DNA from: Actinoalloteichus fjordicus
Lineage (GTDB): Bacteria; Actinomycetota; Actinomycetes; Mycobacteriales; Pseudonocardiaceae
Length of the DNA stretch: 64,000 nucleotides
Assembly: GCF_001941625.1 (NCBI RefSeq)
Contig: NZ_CP016076.1
Coordinates: 5,130,001-5,194,000, forward strand
Direction: 5' to 3'
The translations under genes were made by a program, and so were the position numbers. Under the pieces are notes generated by a model. The model had not been told where the DNA came from and ran no database searches. It was given only the letters and a program-made list of their open reading frames with translations. Shown here piece after piece: positions 1 to 18,992 of this stretch (its first letter is position 1; each line of letters begins with the position of its first letter).

Positions 1-5520
<5,520 letters not shown>

Positions 5521-5524
<4 letters not shown>

Positions 5525-6437
5525 CGGTCACCCTCCTCTGGGAGCACCATCGTTCCGACGCCCTGGCTGGTGAAGACCTCCAGCAGGACGGAATGAGCAA
5601 GCCTTCCGTCGATGACGTGGGCCCGGGGCACGCCGCCGCGCACCGCCCGCAGGCACGCCTCCATCTTCGGCCGCATCCCGCTGTCCAGATCCGGGAGCAG
5701 CCGGGCGAGCTCGGCCGCGTTCAGCCGGTCGATCAACGAGGAGCGGTCGGGCCAGTTCGCGTACAGGCCCTCGACGTCGGTGAGCACCACCAGCTTCGCT
5801 GCCTCCAGGGCGACCGCGAGAGCGGCGGCGGCGGTGTCGGCGTTGACGTTGTGGACCACGCCGTCGATATCGGGCGCGATCGTGGAAACGACCGGGATGC
5901 GCCCCGCGCGCACGATGTCGAGCACCGCGTCGGGGTTGACCGACACCACGTCGCCGACCAGGCCGATGTCGACGGACACGCCGTCCACCACGGCACCACG
6001 ACGCCGGGCGGTGAAGAGCTGCGCGTCCTCGCCGGAGATGCCTACCGCGTACGGACCATGGGCGTTCATCAGCCCGACGAGCTCCCGGCCCACCTGGCCG
6101 AACAACACCATGCGGACGACGTCCATCGTCTCCGGCGTGGTGACGCGCAGTCCGCCCCGGAACTCGCCCGCGATGCCGAGCCGCTCGAGCATCGTGCTGA
6201 TCTGCGGGCCGCCGCCGTGCACGACGACCGGATGCAGGCCTGCCAGCCGCAGGAACACCATGTCCTGTGCGAAGGTCCGTTTCAGGTCTTCGTCGATCAT
6301 GGCGTTTCCGCCGTACTTCACCACGATCGTCGCGCCGTTGAAACGCTGCAGCCACGGCAACGCCTCGACCAGGACGGCGGCTTTGGCACCCGCGTCGGCG
6401 AGCCGGTCCTTGGCGTCTCCTGAATCGCCTGGCGTGC

Positions 6438-6441
<4 letters not shown>
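5521..6441 (-). CDS. argB: Acetylglutamate kinase
   Basis: 306 residues, amino-acid kinase fold, phosphorylating N-acetylglutamate. The KYGGNAM nucleotide-binding segment and [10 protein letters not shown] substrate loop are intact. The N-terminal helix ([15 protein letters not shown]) marks the arginine-sensitive hexameric subgroup, so feedback inhibition by arginine is expected from family knowledge. The start forms an ATGA overlap with the argJ stop, and the stop forms the same overlap with argD. Confidence 0.97.
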
Positions 6442-8872
<2,431 letters not shown>

Positions 8873-8904
8873 TCACCACGCGCCCGGCCGTCTCCCGCGA
8901 GGCG

Positions 8905-9942
8905 TCACCCCCTCGGGAGGTGCGCGGCGCTCCGGCACGACTCGGCGGAGACGGCGGGCAGGCTCGCGGGCAGGCCGAAGGTCCGGAACAGCCGCAGATC
9001 GAAGAAGGTGACCACATGGACGATCCCGACGCGCGCCAGAGTCAGCGTCTGCAGGGCGAACGGCCGGTGATCGCCGCGGGCCGCATCGAGCAGGTAGAGC
9101 GCGACGCAGGGCGACCCGTTCGCCCTCGTCTGGATGAGGCGAAGGTCACCGGGACCGCCGGGACACCTCGTGACCAGATGGCGGCCGACGTCTCGCCTGC
9201 CTCGATACCAGGCGGCGAACGGGGGCATCTCCCAGACGGCGTCGGCGGCGAGCAGGTGCACGACGGCCGGGACGTCCTTGGCCTCGAAGGCCGCGACGTA
9301 CTGCGCGAGCGTCGCGCGCTCCTCGGCTGCCGACGGCTCGACCAGCTCCTTCTCCGCGATCGAGAGCCGAGCCAGCCGCTCGCGGGCCCGCTGCAGTGCG
9401 CTGTTCACCGCGACCGTCGTGACGTCGAGCAGCTCCGCCACCTCCGAGGCCTGCCAGCACAGCACATCCCGGAGGATCAGCACCGCGCGCTGCCGAGGAG
9501 CCAGGTGTTGGAGCGCGGCGATGAAGGCGAGGCGGACGTCCGCCCGATCAGTGACGATCTCGGCGGGGTCGGCGAACAGCGCATCCGGCATCGGTTCCAG
9601 CCACGGCACCTCGGGTCGGGAGTCCAGCGGGCCGCGCGGATCGGCGTTCGCGCCGCCGAGCCCGACGGGCAGCGGCCGCCTGCCACGCTGTTCCAACGCG
9701 GTCAGACAGGCCCTCGTCGCGATCCGATACAGCCAGGTCCGCAGGCTCGACCGCCCGTCGAATCCCGCCCGCCCACGCCAGGCACGCAGCACCGTCTCCT
9801 GGACGAGGTCCTCGGCATCGTGCACCGAGCCCAGCAGCCGGTAGCAGTGCGCACGCAGTTCACGACGGAACGACTCGACCTCCCGCAGGAAGCAGCCCTC
9901 TGTATCGCTGTTCTCCTCGAGCTGCCGGAGCCGGCTGGTCAT
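8905..9942 (-). CDS. ECF RNA polymerase sigma factor, SigG/SigX5-like, with NTF2-like C-terminal domain
   Basis: 345 residues from the ATG at 9942. The sigma2 region has ELRAHCYRLLGSVHDAEDLVQET and FDGRSSLRTWLYRIATRACL. The linker carries the RPEVPWLEPMPD block typical of the SigG/SigX5 ECF group. Sigma4 reads LPRQRAVL-like then WQASEVAELLDVTTVAVNSALQRARERL. After it a SnoaL/NTF2-like domain follows (about residues 205-320), which in this type of ECF factor tunes activity in place of a classic anti-sigma. No anti-sigma gene is adjacent. Target promoters are unknown. Group assignment is by motif memory. Confidence 0.88.
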   Translation of the reverse strand: MTSRLRQLEENSDTEGCFLREVESFRRELRAHCYRLLGSVHDAEDLVQETVLRAWRGRAGFDGRSSLRTWLYRIATRACLTALEQRGRRPLPVGLGGANADPRGPLDSRPEVPWLEPMPDALFADPAEIVTDRADVRLAFIAALQHLAPRQRAVLILRDVLCWQASEVAELLDVTTVAVNSALQRARERLARLSIAEKELVEPSAAEERATLAQYVAAFEAKDVPAVVHLLAADAVWEMPPFAAWYRGRRDVGRHLVTRCPGGPGDLRLIQTRANGSPCVALYLLDAARGDHRPFALQTLTLARVGIVHVVTFFDLRLFRTFGLPASLPAVSAESCRSAAHLPRG

Positions 9943-10477
9943 CGAAAGTCGTCCTCTGTCTCGGTCGGGTCCCGCGCTGCCGGGGCTCGGCGGCCTGCTG
10001 CCGAGGCCCTGTATAGCCGCGCCCACCGACTGATCACCAGCTCGGCGCGTTCCGACGGCGAGCACAACAGACCGAGACGAGACGACGGCGTCGCGATCGG
10101 GAGGAGAACACGGGGGCCTGCGCCGCCCTCCTGTCGTCGTCCGTCGGTGAGCATCGGGACCGGGCGTGGGCGAGCTCCGGCGCACTACACGGATGATCGC
10201 GGCCACAGACCTACTCGCCCGCCGTCACGTCGGCAGGCGGGGCTGGACCTCGATGCAGGGTCCTGCCATGCGACGACGTCCGTCCGACCGCCGCCGAATT
10301 CCGGGCAGACCGCCGTACTCGCCGTCGTCTCGCACATCACCGACCTGCGATCTGTGCTCACGACGCGTTCCGCGCGGTGCTCGACACGATGGACTCCGAC
10401 GAGACGATGTCGATCGCGACGACCGACGCTCGGCTTCGCGCCGAGACGCGGGGCGCCGGCTTCCACGCAGCCAGGTG

Positions 10478-10648
10478 CGACTCGCCGAAGACCGCTCGAT
10501 CCCCGTGGCGATGCGGGATCGGATGATCGCCGAGGCCGACGCGCTCACCCCCGACGACCGATTCGACGTGCACACCCGCCATGCCGGTCACCCGATGTTC
10601 CTCCCCCGGGCACCCGAACCGGCCGCCGTCCTGGACTCGCTCGCCTGA
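10478..10648 (+). pseudogene. Remnant of an alpha/beta hydrolase C-terminus
   Basis: The open frame ending at 10648 encodes a stretch that looks like the end of a small alpha/beta hydrolase: RSIPVAMRDRMIAEADA, then a conserved-type His in HAGHPMFLPRAPEPAAVL. This matches the family's late Asp-to-His segment, where His precedes S/P-F and a Pro-Glu helix. Upstream sequence in this or other frames gives no GxSxG nucleophile elbow, so the rest has decayed or been deleted. SigG-type sigma genes often sit beside such a hydrolase, which supports the reading. It could still be a chance resemblance. Confidence 0.45.
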
Positions 10649-10710
10649 GGCGGCGACGGTCGGGCCGCGTCGCGAGCCGCCCGATCGAGCCCGCCCGCCG
10701 AGTCCGGGCA

Positions 10711-10742
10711 GGCAGCGTCGATGACGGGCAGCGTCGATGACG
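10711..10742. repeat. Two tandem copies of a 16-bp repeat
   Basis: GGCAGCGTCGATGACG occurs twice back to back, followed by a partial third start (GGCAGCA). It lies in noncoding sequence just after the hydrolase remnant, within about 920 bp (9943-10863) otherwise empty of convincing genes. Confidence 0.85.
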
Positions 10743-10863
10743 GGCAGCAGCATCGAGCAGGTGCCCCGGCGACGACAGGTGCGCCGCGCTCGGACCCCAG
10801 CGCGGCAGGCGACGCGCCGTCACGGACCGCGGCGGTCTGCGAGCAGCGGGACGAGTCCTCGAA

Positions 10864-11406
10864 TCAGGCGGCCCGACCGGGATGCGACCGCCGACGGGGG
10901 CGCCGAGTGAGCCTGCCGCGCAGACTCACCACCGTGGTGGACAGCCGAGAGGCACCCGTCCCGGTCGTGGGACGCAGGCGGGAATGCTGCACCGCACTCA
11001 CCAGCCATCGCCCGTCCTGCCGAATCAACACCCAGGTGCCCCGAGACGACGTCCGTGGACCGGGCTCGGCCTGCCAGGGATAGACGACCGAGGAAAGCGC
11101 ATGGGCCACCGCGACATGCGCACTCAGGAATCGAATGGATTCCACTTCGAAGACGAGCCTGCTGCCTCGGAACACCCCGGAGAACAGCCGGGAATGCCAC
11201 CGCTGATTCGATAGTCTGCCTCGGCGAAGCACGCCGTCGGCACCCACGAATTCGCTGTCCGGGGCGAAGACCGCGACGAAGCCTGCCGCGTCCCCTCGTG
11301 TCCAGGCGTCGGTGGCCTCGGCCAGCAGGGCTTTGATCTCATCGTCGTCGGCTGCGGGACCGTCGGTGGCCGACGGCGGAATCCTTCGGGTCAGCGTCTC
11401 GGTCAT
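10864..11406 (-). CDS. NTF2-like protein (SgcJ/EcaC-SnoaL type)
   Basis: 180 residues. The core (about residues 20-140) is a cone-shaped NTF2-like domain: ALLAEATDAWTRGDAAGFVAVFAPDSEF, then a VLRRGR loop, strands through HVAVAHALSSV, and GTWVLIRQDGRWLVSAVQHSRL near the end. The family is used as small-molecule binding domains, isomerases and unknowns; the SgcJ name comes from enediyne clusters but does not imply that chemistry here. The last 35 residues are Arg-rich and unlikely to be structured. It sits near the SigG-like sigma factor, whose own C-terminus has the same fold. Function unknown. Confidence 0.7.
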   Translation of the reverse strand: MTETLTRRIPPSATDGPAADDDEIKALLAEATDAWTRGDAAGFVAVFAPDSEFVGADGVLRRGRLSNQRWHSRLFSGVFRGSRLVFEVESIRFLSAHVAVAHALSSVVYPWQAEPGPRTSSRGTWVLIRQDGRWLVSAVQHSRLRPTTGTGASRLSTTVVSLRGRLTRRPRRRSHPGRAA

Positions 11407-11754
11407 GTTCCCAGTTCAGCAGCTCCGCTCGCGACACGCCTCCGGAATTTCCCCGAGATGCCCCGCGATCACCCGGAGTCGCGCCGAAGGGCGGCCTGCA
11501 CCCGGGAATCGCCCTCGCGAACCGGGTCGACGCCGCCGAGGTTCCCGCGCAACACGGCCATACGGGCGGTGACGAAGCCGATCGCGCGCCCACCACGTTC
11601 TGCCCGAGGACGTGCCTGCCGTTCTCGCCCGGCGAAAGGCCGATTCGGCAGGAATTCCACGATGTGGTCGTTCCGATGCGGTTCTGGGCAGCCACCTGTT
11701 CGACAGTAGTTTCACCCGCATCCAGCACTCCACGCTATTCGGCGAAGGAACGAC
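11407..11754. other. Intergenic region, no gene seen
   Basis: About 350 bp between the divergent NTF2-like gene and the small membrane protein gene. No coding pattern or strong hairpin was recognised. It must hold the promoters of both flanking units, but no convincing -35/-10 pair was found by eye. Confidence 0.5.
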
Positions 11755-11910
11755 ATGAGTGGTGCAGACGACGCAGCCCAGGCGCCTGCCGACCGGCCTG
11801 TTCCCCGACGGATCACGATCAACGAAGACCGGGCTGCCACCGGCCTCGGCCTCCTCCTGCTGGCGCTGACGCTTCTCGGCGTCATCCCGGTCGGGCTGGT
11901 GCCGCGATGA
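11755..11910 (+). CDS. Small single-pass membrane protein upstream of the exporter pseudogene
   Basis: 51 residues. A GAAGGA ribosome site lies just upstream of the ATG. The N-terminal half is polar (QAPADRPVPRRITINEDRA); the C-terminal half is one hydrophobic helix (GLGLLLLALTLLGVIPVGLV). Its stop overlaps the start of the next gene as ATGA, so the two are translationally coupled and it probably served as a small subunit or companion of the YeiH-type transporter. Family not recognised. With the partner broken, its present role is doubtful. Confidence 0.65.
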   Translation: MSGADDAAQAPADRPVPRRITINEDRAATGLGLLLLALTLLGVIPVGLVPR

Positions 11911-13144
11911 GCGAACGGCAGCTCCCCCCAGGCGAGATCGACGAAACCCCGGACTCGGGACCGACCGCAGGCTCCGACGCCGATGCCGCCCGGAGCGCGG
12001 CAGCGGAGCGAACGCCGGACGCACCGCAGTCGGACGGGTCGACCGCAACAGAGCCACCGGCCGCATCGCGCGCCGGGACGATCGGCTGAACGGCGGCCGG
12101 GCTGCTCACCGTGCTGCTGCTCGCAACCCTCGTCCGCGTGCTCGAACAGGGTGTGCCCGAGGCGATGGCGGGCACCTGGGCCGAGGAGTTCCTCTCCGCC
12201 GTCGAATACCCGGTCTACGCGATCCTGCTCGGCCTGCTCGGCAATCTGGTGCTCACCAGACTGCGCATCCGCGACCGCCTCAGCGGTGCGTTCCGCACCG
12301 AGTTCTTCATCAAGACCGGCCCGGTCCTGCTGGGCGCCTCCACCAACCTCGCGGTGGTGGTCAGTGCGGCAGGCCCCGCCATCGCACAAGCCGTCCTGCT
12401 GATCACGATCGTCTTCGGGTTCACCTGGTGGCTCGGCGGACGACTCGGACTGGCCGACAAGCTGCGTGCGCTGCTGGCCTCCGCCGTGTCGATCTGCGGG
12501 GTGAGCGCCGCGATCGCCGCAGCGGGGGCGGTGCAGGCCAAACGCGAGCAGCTCGCCTACACGGCCAGCCTGGTGATCCTCTTCGCCCTGCCGTCGATCT
12601 TCATCCTGCCCGCACTCGCCGAGGCCTTCGGGCTGAGCACCGAGGTGGCGGGCGCCTGGATCGGCGGGAACATCGACACGACCGCGGCCGTGACGGCGGC
12701 AGGCGCGATCGTCGGCGAGGAGGCCCTGCAGATCGCGAGCATCGTCAAGGTGACGCAGAACGCGCTGATGGGCGTCGTCGCGGTGGCGTTGACCGCGTAC
12801 TTCACGCTGAAGGTCGAGCGGAATCCGGACGCACCACGACCGGGCGTCTCCGCGTTGTGGCAGCGATTCCCGAAGTTCGTGCTCGGCGTCATCCTCGCCT
12901 CGGTCATCGCCACCTGGTACCAGTCGGCGGCGGACCCGGCGACGGCGGCTGACGTCATCGGGATCGTCAACGACCTGCGTGGTTCCTGATCCTGGCCTTC
13001 ATCAGCATCGGACTGGAGTTCCGGGTCGCCGCGCTGCGTGAGGCGGGCTGGCGGCCGATCGGAGTCTTCGCCGCCGCGACCGGCGTCAACCTGCTCGCCG
13101 GGTTGGGCCTGGCGACACTGCCGTTCAGCTCGCTCAGCGTCTAG
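11907..13144 (+). pseudogene. YeiH/UPF0324-type putative sulfate exporter, disrupted by a stop codon and a frameshift
   Basis: The frame starts at an ATG overlapping the small upstream gene. It meets an in-frame TGA at 12087-12089 in a context where Trp is expected (GTIG-stop-TAAGLL). It then continues in the same frame with multiple hydrophobic helices and the YeiH hallmark SAVSICGVSAAIAA, and later AGAWIGGNIDTTAAV. Near 12978-12980 one base appears to be missing: the frame ends at 12989, while the plus-two frame carries on with WFLILAFISIGLEF and a plausible C-terminus to a TAG at 13142. Two independent lesions argue for a true pseudogene; sequencing error at both sites is the alternative. 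Confidence 0.8.
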
Positions 13145-13167
13145 GGCTGCGACGAGAGATCGGTGAC

Positions 13168-13220
13168 ATCACCAGGGCTGCCGGGCAGACCCGATCGGGC
13201 TGCCCGGCACCCTCGGTGAT
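13168..13220. terminator. Long hairpin between exporter pseudogene and pheT, bidirectional terminator
   Basis: TGCCGGGCAG (13179-13188) pairs perfectly with CTGCCCGGCA (13200-13209). The flanks ATCACC-AGGG and CCCT-CGGTGAT extend the stem with one bulge and one mismatch, and the loop itself contains CCGATCGG. The pheT stop codon touches the right arm. Convergent genes on both sides make a shared terminator likely. Confidence 0.85.
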
Positions 13221-15805
13221 CAGGACCGGAGTTCGGCGCCGACCCGGTCGGCCGCCGCAGCCACCGCGGCGTCCCGCCCTGCGGTGGCCTCCTCGACCGT
13301 CAACGTGCGGTCGACGGCGCGGAACCGCAGCGAGAAGGCCAGCGACTGCCTGCCCTCGCCCACCTGCTCCCCTCGGTAGACGTCGAAGAGTCGGACGTCC
13401 TCGATCAGCTCGCCCGCACCGGACCGCACGGCCTCGGTCACGTCGGCGGCAGGCACTGCGGCGTCCACCACCAGGGCGAGGTCCAACAGCACCGGCGGGT
13501 AGGCGGAGATCCTCGGCGAGGGCCTGGGGTCCGTCAGCGGCAGCGCGTCGAGGTTCAGCTCCAGCGCACACGCCCGCTTGGGCAGTCCCAGCGCCTCGAC
13601 GACCTTCGGATGCAGCTCGCCGGCATGGCCGACGACCTCGCCGCCCACGGTGAATCGGGCGCAGCGCCCCGGATGCCACGGCGCGAGGTCGTCCGAGGAG
13701 ACCTGCAGCTCGACGCCTGCGGTCTCCCCGACGAGCAGGGCGAGCGACACGGCATCGGACCAGTCGGCGACCCGTCCCGGCCCCCACCAGCCGGACAACT
13801 CCCGCCTGCCCGCGAGCACCGCGGCCACGTGCACCGGCTGCGCGGGCAGCGCGGCGAGCAGCGCGGCGACCTGGGCCTCGGACGGCCGCTGCGTGACGCT
13901 CACCTCGGGCATCGGAGCCAGCTGCTCGTCGGGCCGCACGACCTGTCCGATGTGGAACAGGGCCACGTCGCGATGTCCGCGAGCCACGTTGCGCACCACG
14001 GCATCGAGCAGGCCGGGCAGCAGCGTGGTGACCAGCTCGCCGCGATCGGCCTCGAGCGGATTGGCCAGCCGCATGGTGCGCCTGCGCGGATCGTCGGCAG
14101 GCAGGTTGAGCGCGTCCCAGTCGGCCCGGCCCGCGAAGGGGAAGGGCAGCACCTCGACGTACCCGGCCGAGGCGATCGCCCTGGACACGGCCCGCCTGCG
14201 CCGCTGGGCGTCCGTCAGTCCCCGACCGGCAGGCGCGGACGGCAGGACGGAGGGAATCGTGTGATAGCCCTCCAGCCGCAGCACCTCCTCGACCAGGTCG
14301 GCGGGCTGGACGAGGTCGGAACGCCAGGTCGGCGGGGTGGCCTTGACGACCGCCGTGCCCTCCGTGGTGGTGCCCACCTCCACCCGACAGCCGATCTGCT
14401 GGAGCCGCCGCGCCGTCACGCCGCGCTCGTAGCGGACGCCTGCGACCTCGTCCGGCAGGGCCAGCGGCATCGTCACCGGCGCGGGCACCTGCGGATGACC
14501 CACGTCGGTCAGGCCACGATGCAGGCTGCCCTCGGCGTAGTGCGCCAGCGCCTTCGCGGTGCGCTCCGCGGCGACGGCGGGCAGGGCAGGGTCGACGACC
14601 CGTTCGAAACGCTTGGCCGCCTCGCTCGGCAGCTTGTGCCTGCGCACCATGCGTCCGACGGTCGCGGAGTCGAAGGAGGCGGCCTCGATCAGGACGTCGG
14701 TGCTCTTCGCGCCGATCTCCGTCTTCGCACCGCCCATGACGCCTGCCAGACCGATGGGCCCGGTGTCGTCGCAGATCACGATGTCGTCGGGGTCCAGCGT
14801 CCTGGTCTGCCCGTCGAGGGTCTCGAGCTTCTCGCCCGCCGCCGCCTTGCGGACGACCACCGTGCCGCGCACCTTCGCGGCGTCGTAGGCGTGCAGCGGC
14901 TGACCGACCTCCAACATGATGTAGTTGGTGAGGTCGACGGTGAGCGAGATCGACCGGATGCCGGAGAGCATCAGCCGACGACGCAGCCACCACGGGGTAG
15001 GGGCCGTCGGATCGACGCTGGTGACGCGGCGGAACACGAAGCGGGAGCAGGCGTTCTCGTCCTCGATCCGCACCGGCCAGGCGTCGCCGTCGGACTCGTG
15101 CAGTTCGAGCACGGCGGGATCGCGGAAGGACAGGTCGAGCGCGCAGGCGATCTCCCTGGCCAGGCCGCGCACCGAGAAGCAGTAGCCTCGGTCCGGTGTG
15201 ATCGCCAGCTCGATGACCGAGTCGTTCAGCTCCAGGTGTTTCGCCGCATCGGCGCCGGGCGCCGCGGTGCCGGAGGGCAGCACGAGGATGCCCGAGTGAT
15301 CCTCGCCGAGGTTCAACTCCTTGGCGGAGCAGATCATGCCGTCGCTGACCCGGCCGTAGGTCTTGCGGGCGCTGATGACGAAGTCGCCGGGGAGCACCGC
15401 GCCGGGCAGCGCCACGACCACCAGGTCGCCCTCGACGAAGTTGCGGGCCCCGCAGACGATCCCCCGGATGTCCGGCTCGCCGGTGGCCTCCCGGACCACG
15501 GGATTCGGGTCACCCTCGAACGGCCGATCGGCGTCCTCCGCCTGCTCACCGTCGCTCGCGTCGGCCGACGGCCCGCCCAGCCTGCCGACCTCCACGCGAC
15601 AGAAGCGGATCGGCTTCTTGAACTCGGTCAGCTCCTCGATCTCGACGACCCGGCCGATGACCAGGGGCCCGCTGACCGGACCGAGGGTGTCGACGGACTC
15701 GACCTCGAGGCCGATCCGCACGAACGCCTCAGCCAACTGCTCCGGTGTGATGTCCTCTGGCGGCTCCACCAGATGCTGGACCAGCCAGGAAACCGGGATA
15801 CGCAC
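13220..15805 (-). CDS. pheT: Phenylalanine-tRNA ligase beta subunit
   Basis: 861 residues from a GTG at 15805. Domains in order: N-terminal segment MRIPVSWLVQHL; EMAP-type tRNA-binding domain around VCGARNFVEGDLVVVALPGA; B3/B4 editing region; B5 DNA-binding-like region; catalytic-like core; and the C-terminal ferredoxin-fold anticodon-binding domain (about 770-861, with FDVYRGEQVGEGRQSLAFSL). It forms the alpha2-beta2 enzyme with PheS, encoded about 100 bp upstream in the same direction. The spacer contains a small CCGAGAC/GTCTCGG hairpin. Ordinary gene, ending at a strong terminator. Confidence 0.97.
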   Translation of the reverse strand: MRIPVSWLVQHLVEPPEDITPEQLAEAFVRIGLEVESVDTLGPVSGPLVIGRVVEIEELTEFKKPIRFCRVEVGRLGGPSADASDGEQAEDADRPFEGDPNPVVREATGEPDIRGIVCGARNFVEGDLVVVALPGAVLPGDFVISARKTYGRVSDGMICSAKELNLGEDHSGILVLPSGTAAPGADAAKHLELNDSVIELAITPDRGYCFSVRGLAREIACALDLSFRDPAVLELHESDGDAWPVRIEDENACSRFVFRRVTSVDPTAPTPWWLRRRLMLSGIRSISLTVDLTNYIMLEVGQPLHAYDAAKVRGTVVVRKAAAGEKLETLDGQTRTLDPDDIVICDDTGPIGLAGVMGGAKTEIGAKSTDVLIEAASFDSATVGRMVRRHKLPSEAAKRFERVVDPALPAVAAERTAKALAHYAEGSLHRGLTDVGHPQVPAPVTMPLALPDEVAGVRYERGVTARRLQQIGCRVEVGTTTEGTAVVKATPPTWRSDLVQPADLVEEVLRLEGYHTIPSVLPSAPAGRGLTDAQRRRRAVSRAIASAGYVEVLPFPFAGRADWDALNLPADDPRRRTMRLANPLEADRGELVTTLLPGLLDAVVRNVARGHRDVALFHIGQVVRPDEQLAPMPEVSVTQRPSEAQVAALLAALPAQPVHVAAVLAGRRELSGWWGPGRVADWSDAVSLALLVGETAGVELQVSSDDLAPWHPGRCARFTVGGEVVGHAGELHPKVVEALGLPKRACALELNLDALPLTDPRPSPRISAYPPVLLDLALVVDAAVPAADVTEAVRSGAGELIEDVRLFDVYRGEQVGEGRQSLAFSLRFRAVDRTLTVEEATAGRDAAVAAAADRVGAELRS

Positions 15806-15907
15806 TAGCTCAGGCCTCTCTTGTCGACCGGGTCGTCCGGGTTGCTCCGTCTGGGCGGATCATGCCGAGACCGTCTCGGCGGGTCACGCCTGACTGCTGT
15901 CGGCGTC

Positions 15908-17303
<1,396 letters not shown>

Positions 17304-18992
17304 GTGACCGACCGACTCGATGCGCGACCCACGACCAAGATCTATGAACTGGAAGCACTCGTGCGCCAGGCATGGGCAGGCAACGTGCGTATCCCTCACT
17401 TCCAGCGCGACTACCGCTGGGGCTCGCAGGATGTGAGTCGCCTGTTCGACAGCATCCTCAAGGGCTATCCGATCGGCAGCCTGCTGTTGTGGATTCGTCC
17501 GGCACCGGCCGGGCCGGTTCGGCTGGGCGCACTAGAGATCGAAGCCCCTGCGGAGAATCGGGCGCTCTGGGTCGTCGACGGGCAACAGCGTCTGACCAGC
17601 CTCGCCAACACCCTGCACCCGGACGGCGGTGAAGACCCCCGCTTCCGACTGGCCTACGACCTCCGCGAGCGGACCCTGTCCCGGCAGGCGGCCCCTGACA
17701 GCCCCTGGCTGGTTCCCCTCTCCGTCATCTTCGACCTGCAACGGCTGCTTCAGTGGTTCGCGGCCAGGCCCGAGATCAGCCATCTGCTCAATGAGGCGAG
17801 CGAGGTGGCGACGCTGATCCGTCAGTTCAGCATCCCGGCGTACCAGGTCGAGCACGGCGAGGTCGAGGCGCTGCAGGACATCTTCGACCGGATGAACAAC
17901 TACGGGAAGCCACTCCGCAGAGCCGAGGTGTTCAGCGCGCTCAATGCAGGCGATGAGACGGCTGATCGACGACTCGACATCCAGGCGATCTCCGAGCAGA
18001 TCGATGCAGAACTCCGCTTCGGACGAATCGACGACAACACGGTGTTGCAGGCGATCCTGGCACGACGCGGCGTCGACACCCAGCGCGATATCCGGCTCGA
18101 GTTCGATGATCACCGGCGCCGAGCCGAGGTGGAATTTCCCGACGAGGATCGAGATGCCGCATACGGCGAGACTCGCTCGGCGTTGGCTCGTGCGGTGTCG
18201 TTCCTCCAGCATGACGCAGGCGTCCCTCACGTCGGCATGCTGCCCTACCGCTATCTCCTGGTCGTGCTCAGCCGGTACTTCGCCCACCACCCCGACCCCG
18301 TCGGCCGTGATCGAGTCCTGCTTCGTCGCTGGTACTGGCGGGCCGCATTGGTCGGTACCAGGGCCTGGCCCGGCGGAACTGCAGGTGCGACCAGAAAGCT
18401 CAACACGCAGATCAGACCAGGTGATCCCAGCGGCTCGATACAGCGGCTGCTCACCGTCACCGACCCGGCCGAGATCGCTCTTCCGGACGGCCGCAGCTTC
18501 CGGACCAACAACGCGGCGACGAAGATCATGCTCTGTGGCTGGTGGGCGCTCGCCCCGCGTTCCTGGACGACCGGTGCGCCCTATGAACAGACCGATCTCG
18601 CTGCCACGCTCGACGGGAGGACCACGGCAGGCCAGGCCATCGCCCCGCTGTTCCGTCGGGGGGAAATCGACAACGCGAAGCTGTCGTGGTCGGCTAATCA
18701 GCTGTTGCTGCTCGACTCGGAACTGATCGAGCCCGAATCCGTCCTCGGTGGTCGACACCCGATGCAGAGCGATCAGCAGTGGGCTGAGACAGCGCGCTCG
18801 CACGGCATCACCGTCGATGCCGCCGAAGCCGTCGCCGGCGGCCACCACACCGAGTTTCTCGAGATCAGACAACGAACGCTGGACGACGTCGTCGCCTCGT
18901 TCCTCCGACACCAGTGCGAGCACAGATTCGAAGACACCCCGCCGCTCGCGGAATTCGATCTGGATGACGAGGGAGACAATGACGATTCGTGA
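17304..18992 (+). CDS. DUF262 (GmrSD N-terminal/ParB-like) protein
   Basis: 562 residues from a GTG preceded by GGGAG. DUF262 hallmarks are clear in the N-terminal 250 residues: RIPHFQRDYRWGSQDVSRLF, YPIGSLLLW, and WVVDGQQRLTSL, where the DGQQR motif is the presumed NTP-binding or hydrolysing site. The C-terminal half is helical and lacks an obvious HNH (DUF1524) nuclease motif, so it is not a standard GmrSD modification-dependent endonuclease. It overlaps the next gene (HipA-like) by 14 bp, so the two are co-expressed. DUF262 proteins are common in phage-defence loci; a defence or toxin-control role is inferred. Confidence 0.88.
   Translation: MTDRLDARPTTKIYELEALVRQAWAGNVRIPHFQRDYRWGSQDVSRLFDSILKGYPIGSLLLWIRPAPAGPVRLGALEIEAPAENRALWVVDGQQRLTSLANTLHPDGGEDPRFRLAYDLRERTLSRQAAPDSPWLVPLSVIFDLQRLLQWFAARPEISHLLNEASEVATLIRQFSIPAYQVEHGEVEALQDIFDRMNNYGKPLRRAEVFSALNAGDETADRRLDIQAISEQIDAELRFGRIDDNTVLQAILARRGVDTQRDIRLEFDDHRRRAEVEFPDEDRDAAYGETRSALARAVSFLQHDAGVPHVGMLPYRYLLVVLSRYFAHHPDPVGRDRVLLRRWYWRAALVGTRAWPGGTAGATRKLNTQIRPGDPSGSIQRLLTVTDPAEIALPDGRSFRTNNAATKIMLCGWWALAPRSWTTGAPYEQTDLAATLDGRTTAGQAIAPLFRRGEIDNAKLSWSANQLLLLDSELIEPESVLGGRHPMQSDQQWAETARSHGITVDAAEAVAGGHHTEFLEIRQRTLDDVVASFLRHQCEHRFEDTPPLAEFDLDDEGDNDDS

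Noticed and set aside
10864-11406. Enediyne biosynthesis gene (SgcJ-like)
   Set aside because: The SgcJ/EcaC name covers a broad NTF2-like family; no enediyne genes are adjacent.
13610-15808. 732-codon plus-strand open frame opposite pheT
   Set aside because: Mirror image of a conserved gene in a high-GC genome; no domain is recognisable.
17304-18992. Standard GmrSD restriction enzyme
   Set aside because: DUF262 is clear but no HNH/DUF1524 nuclease motif could be seen in the C-terminal half.
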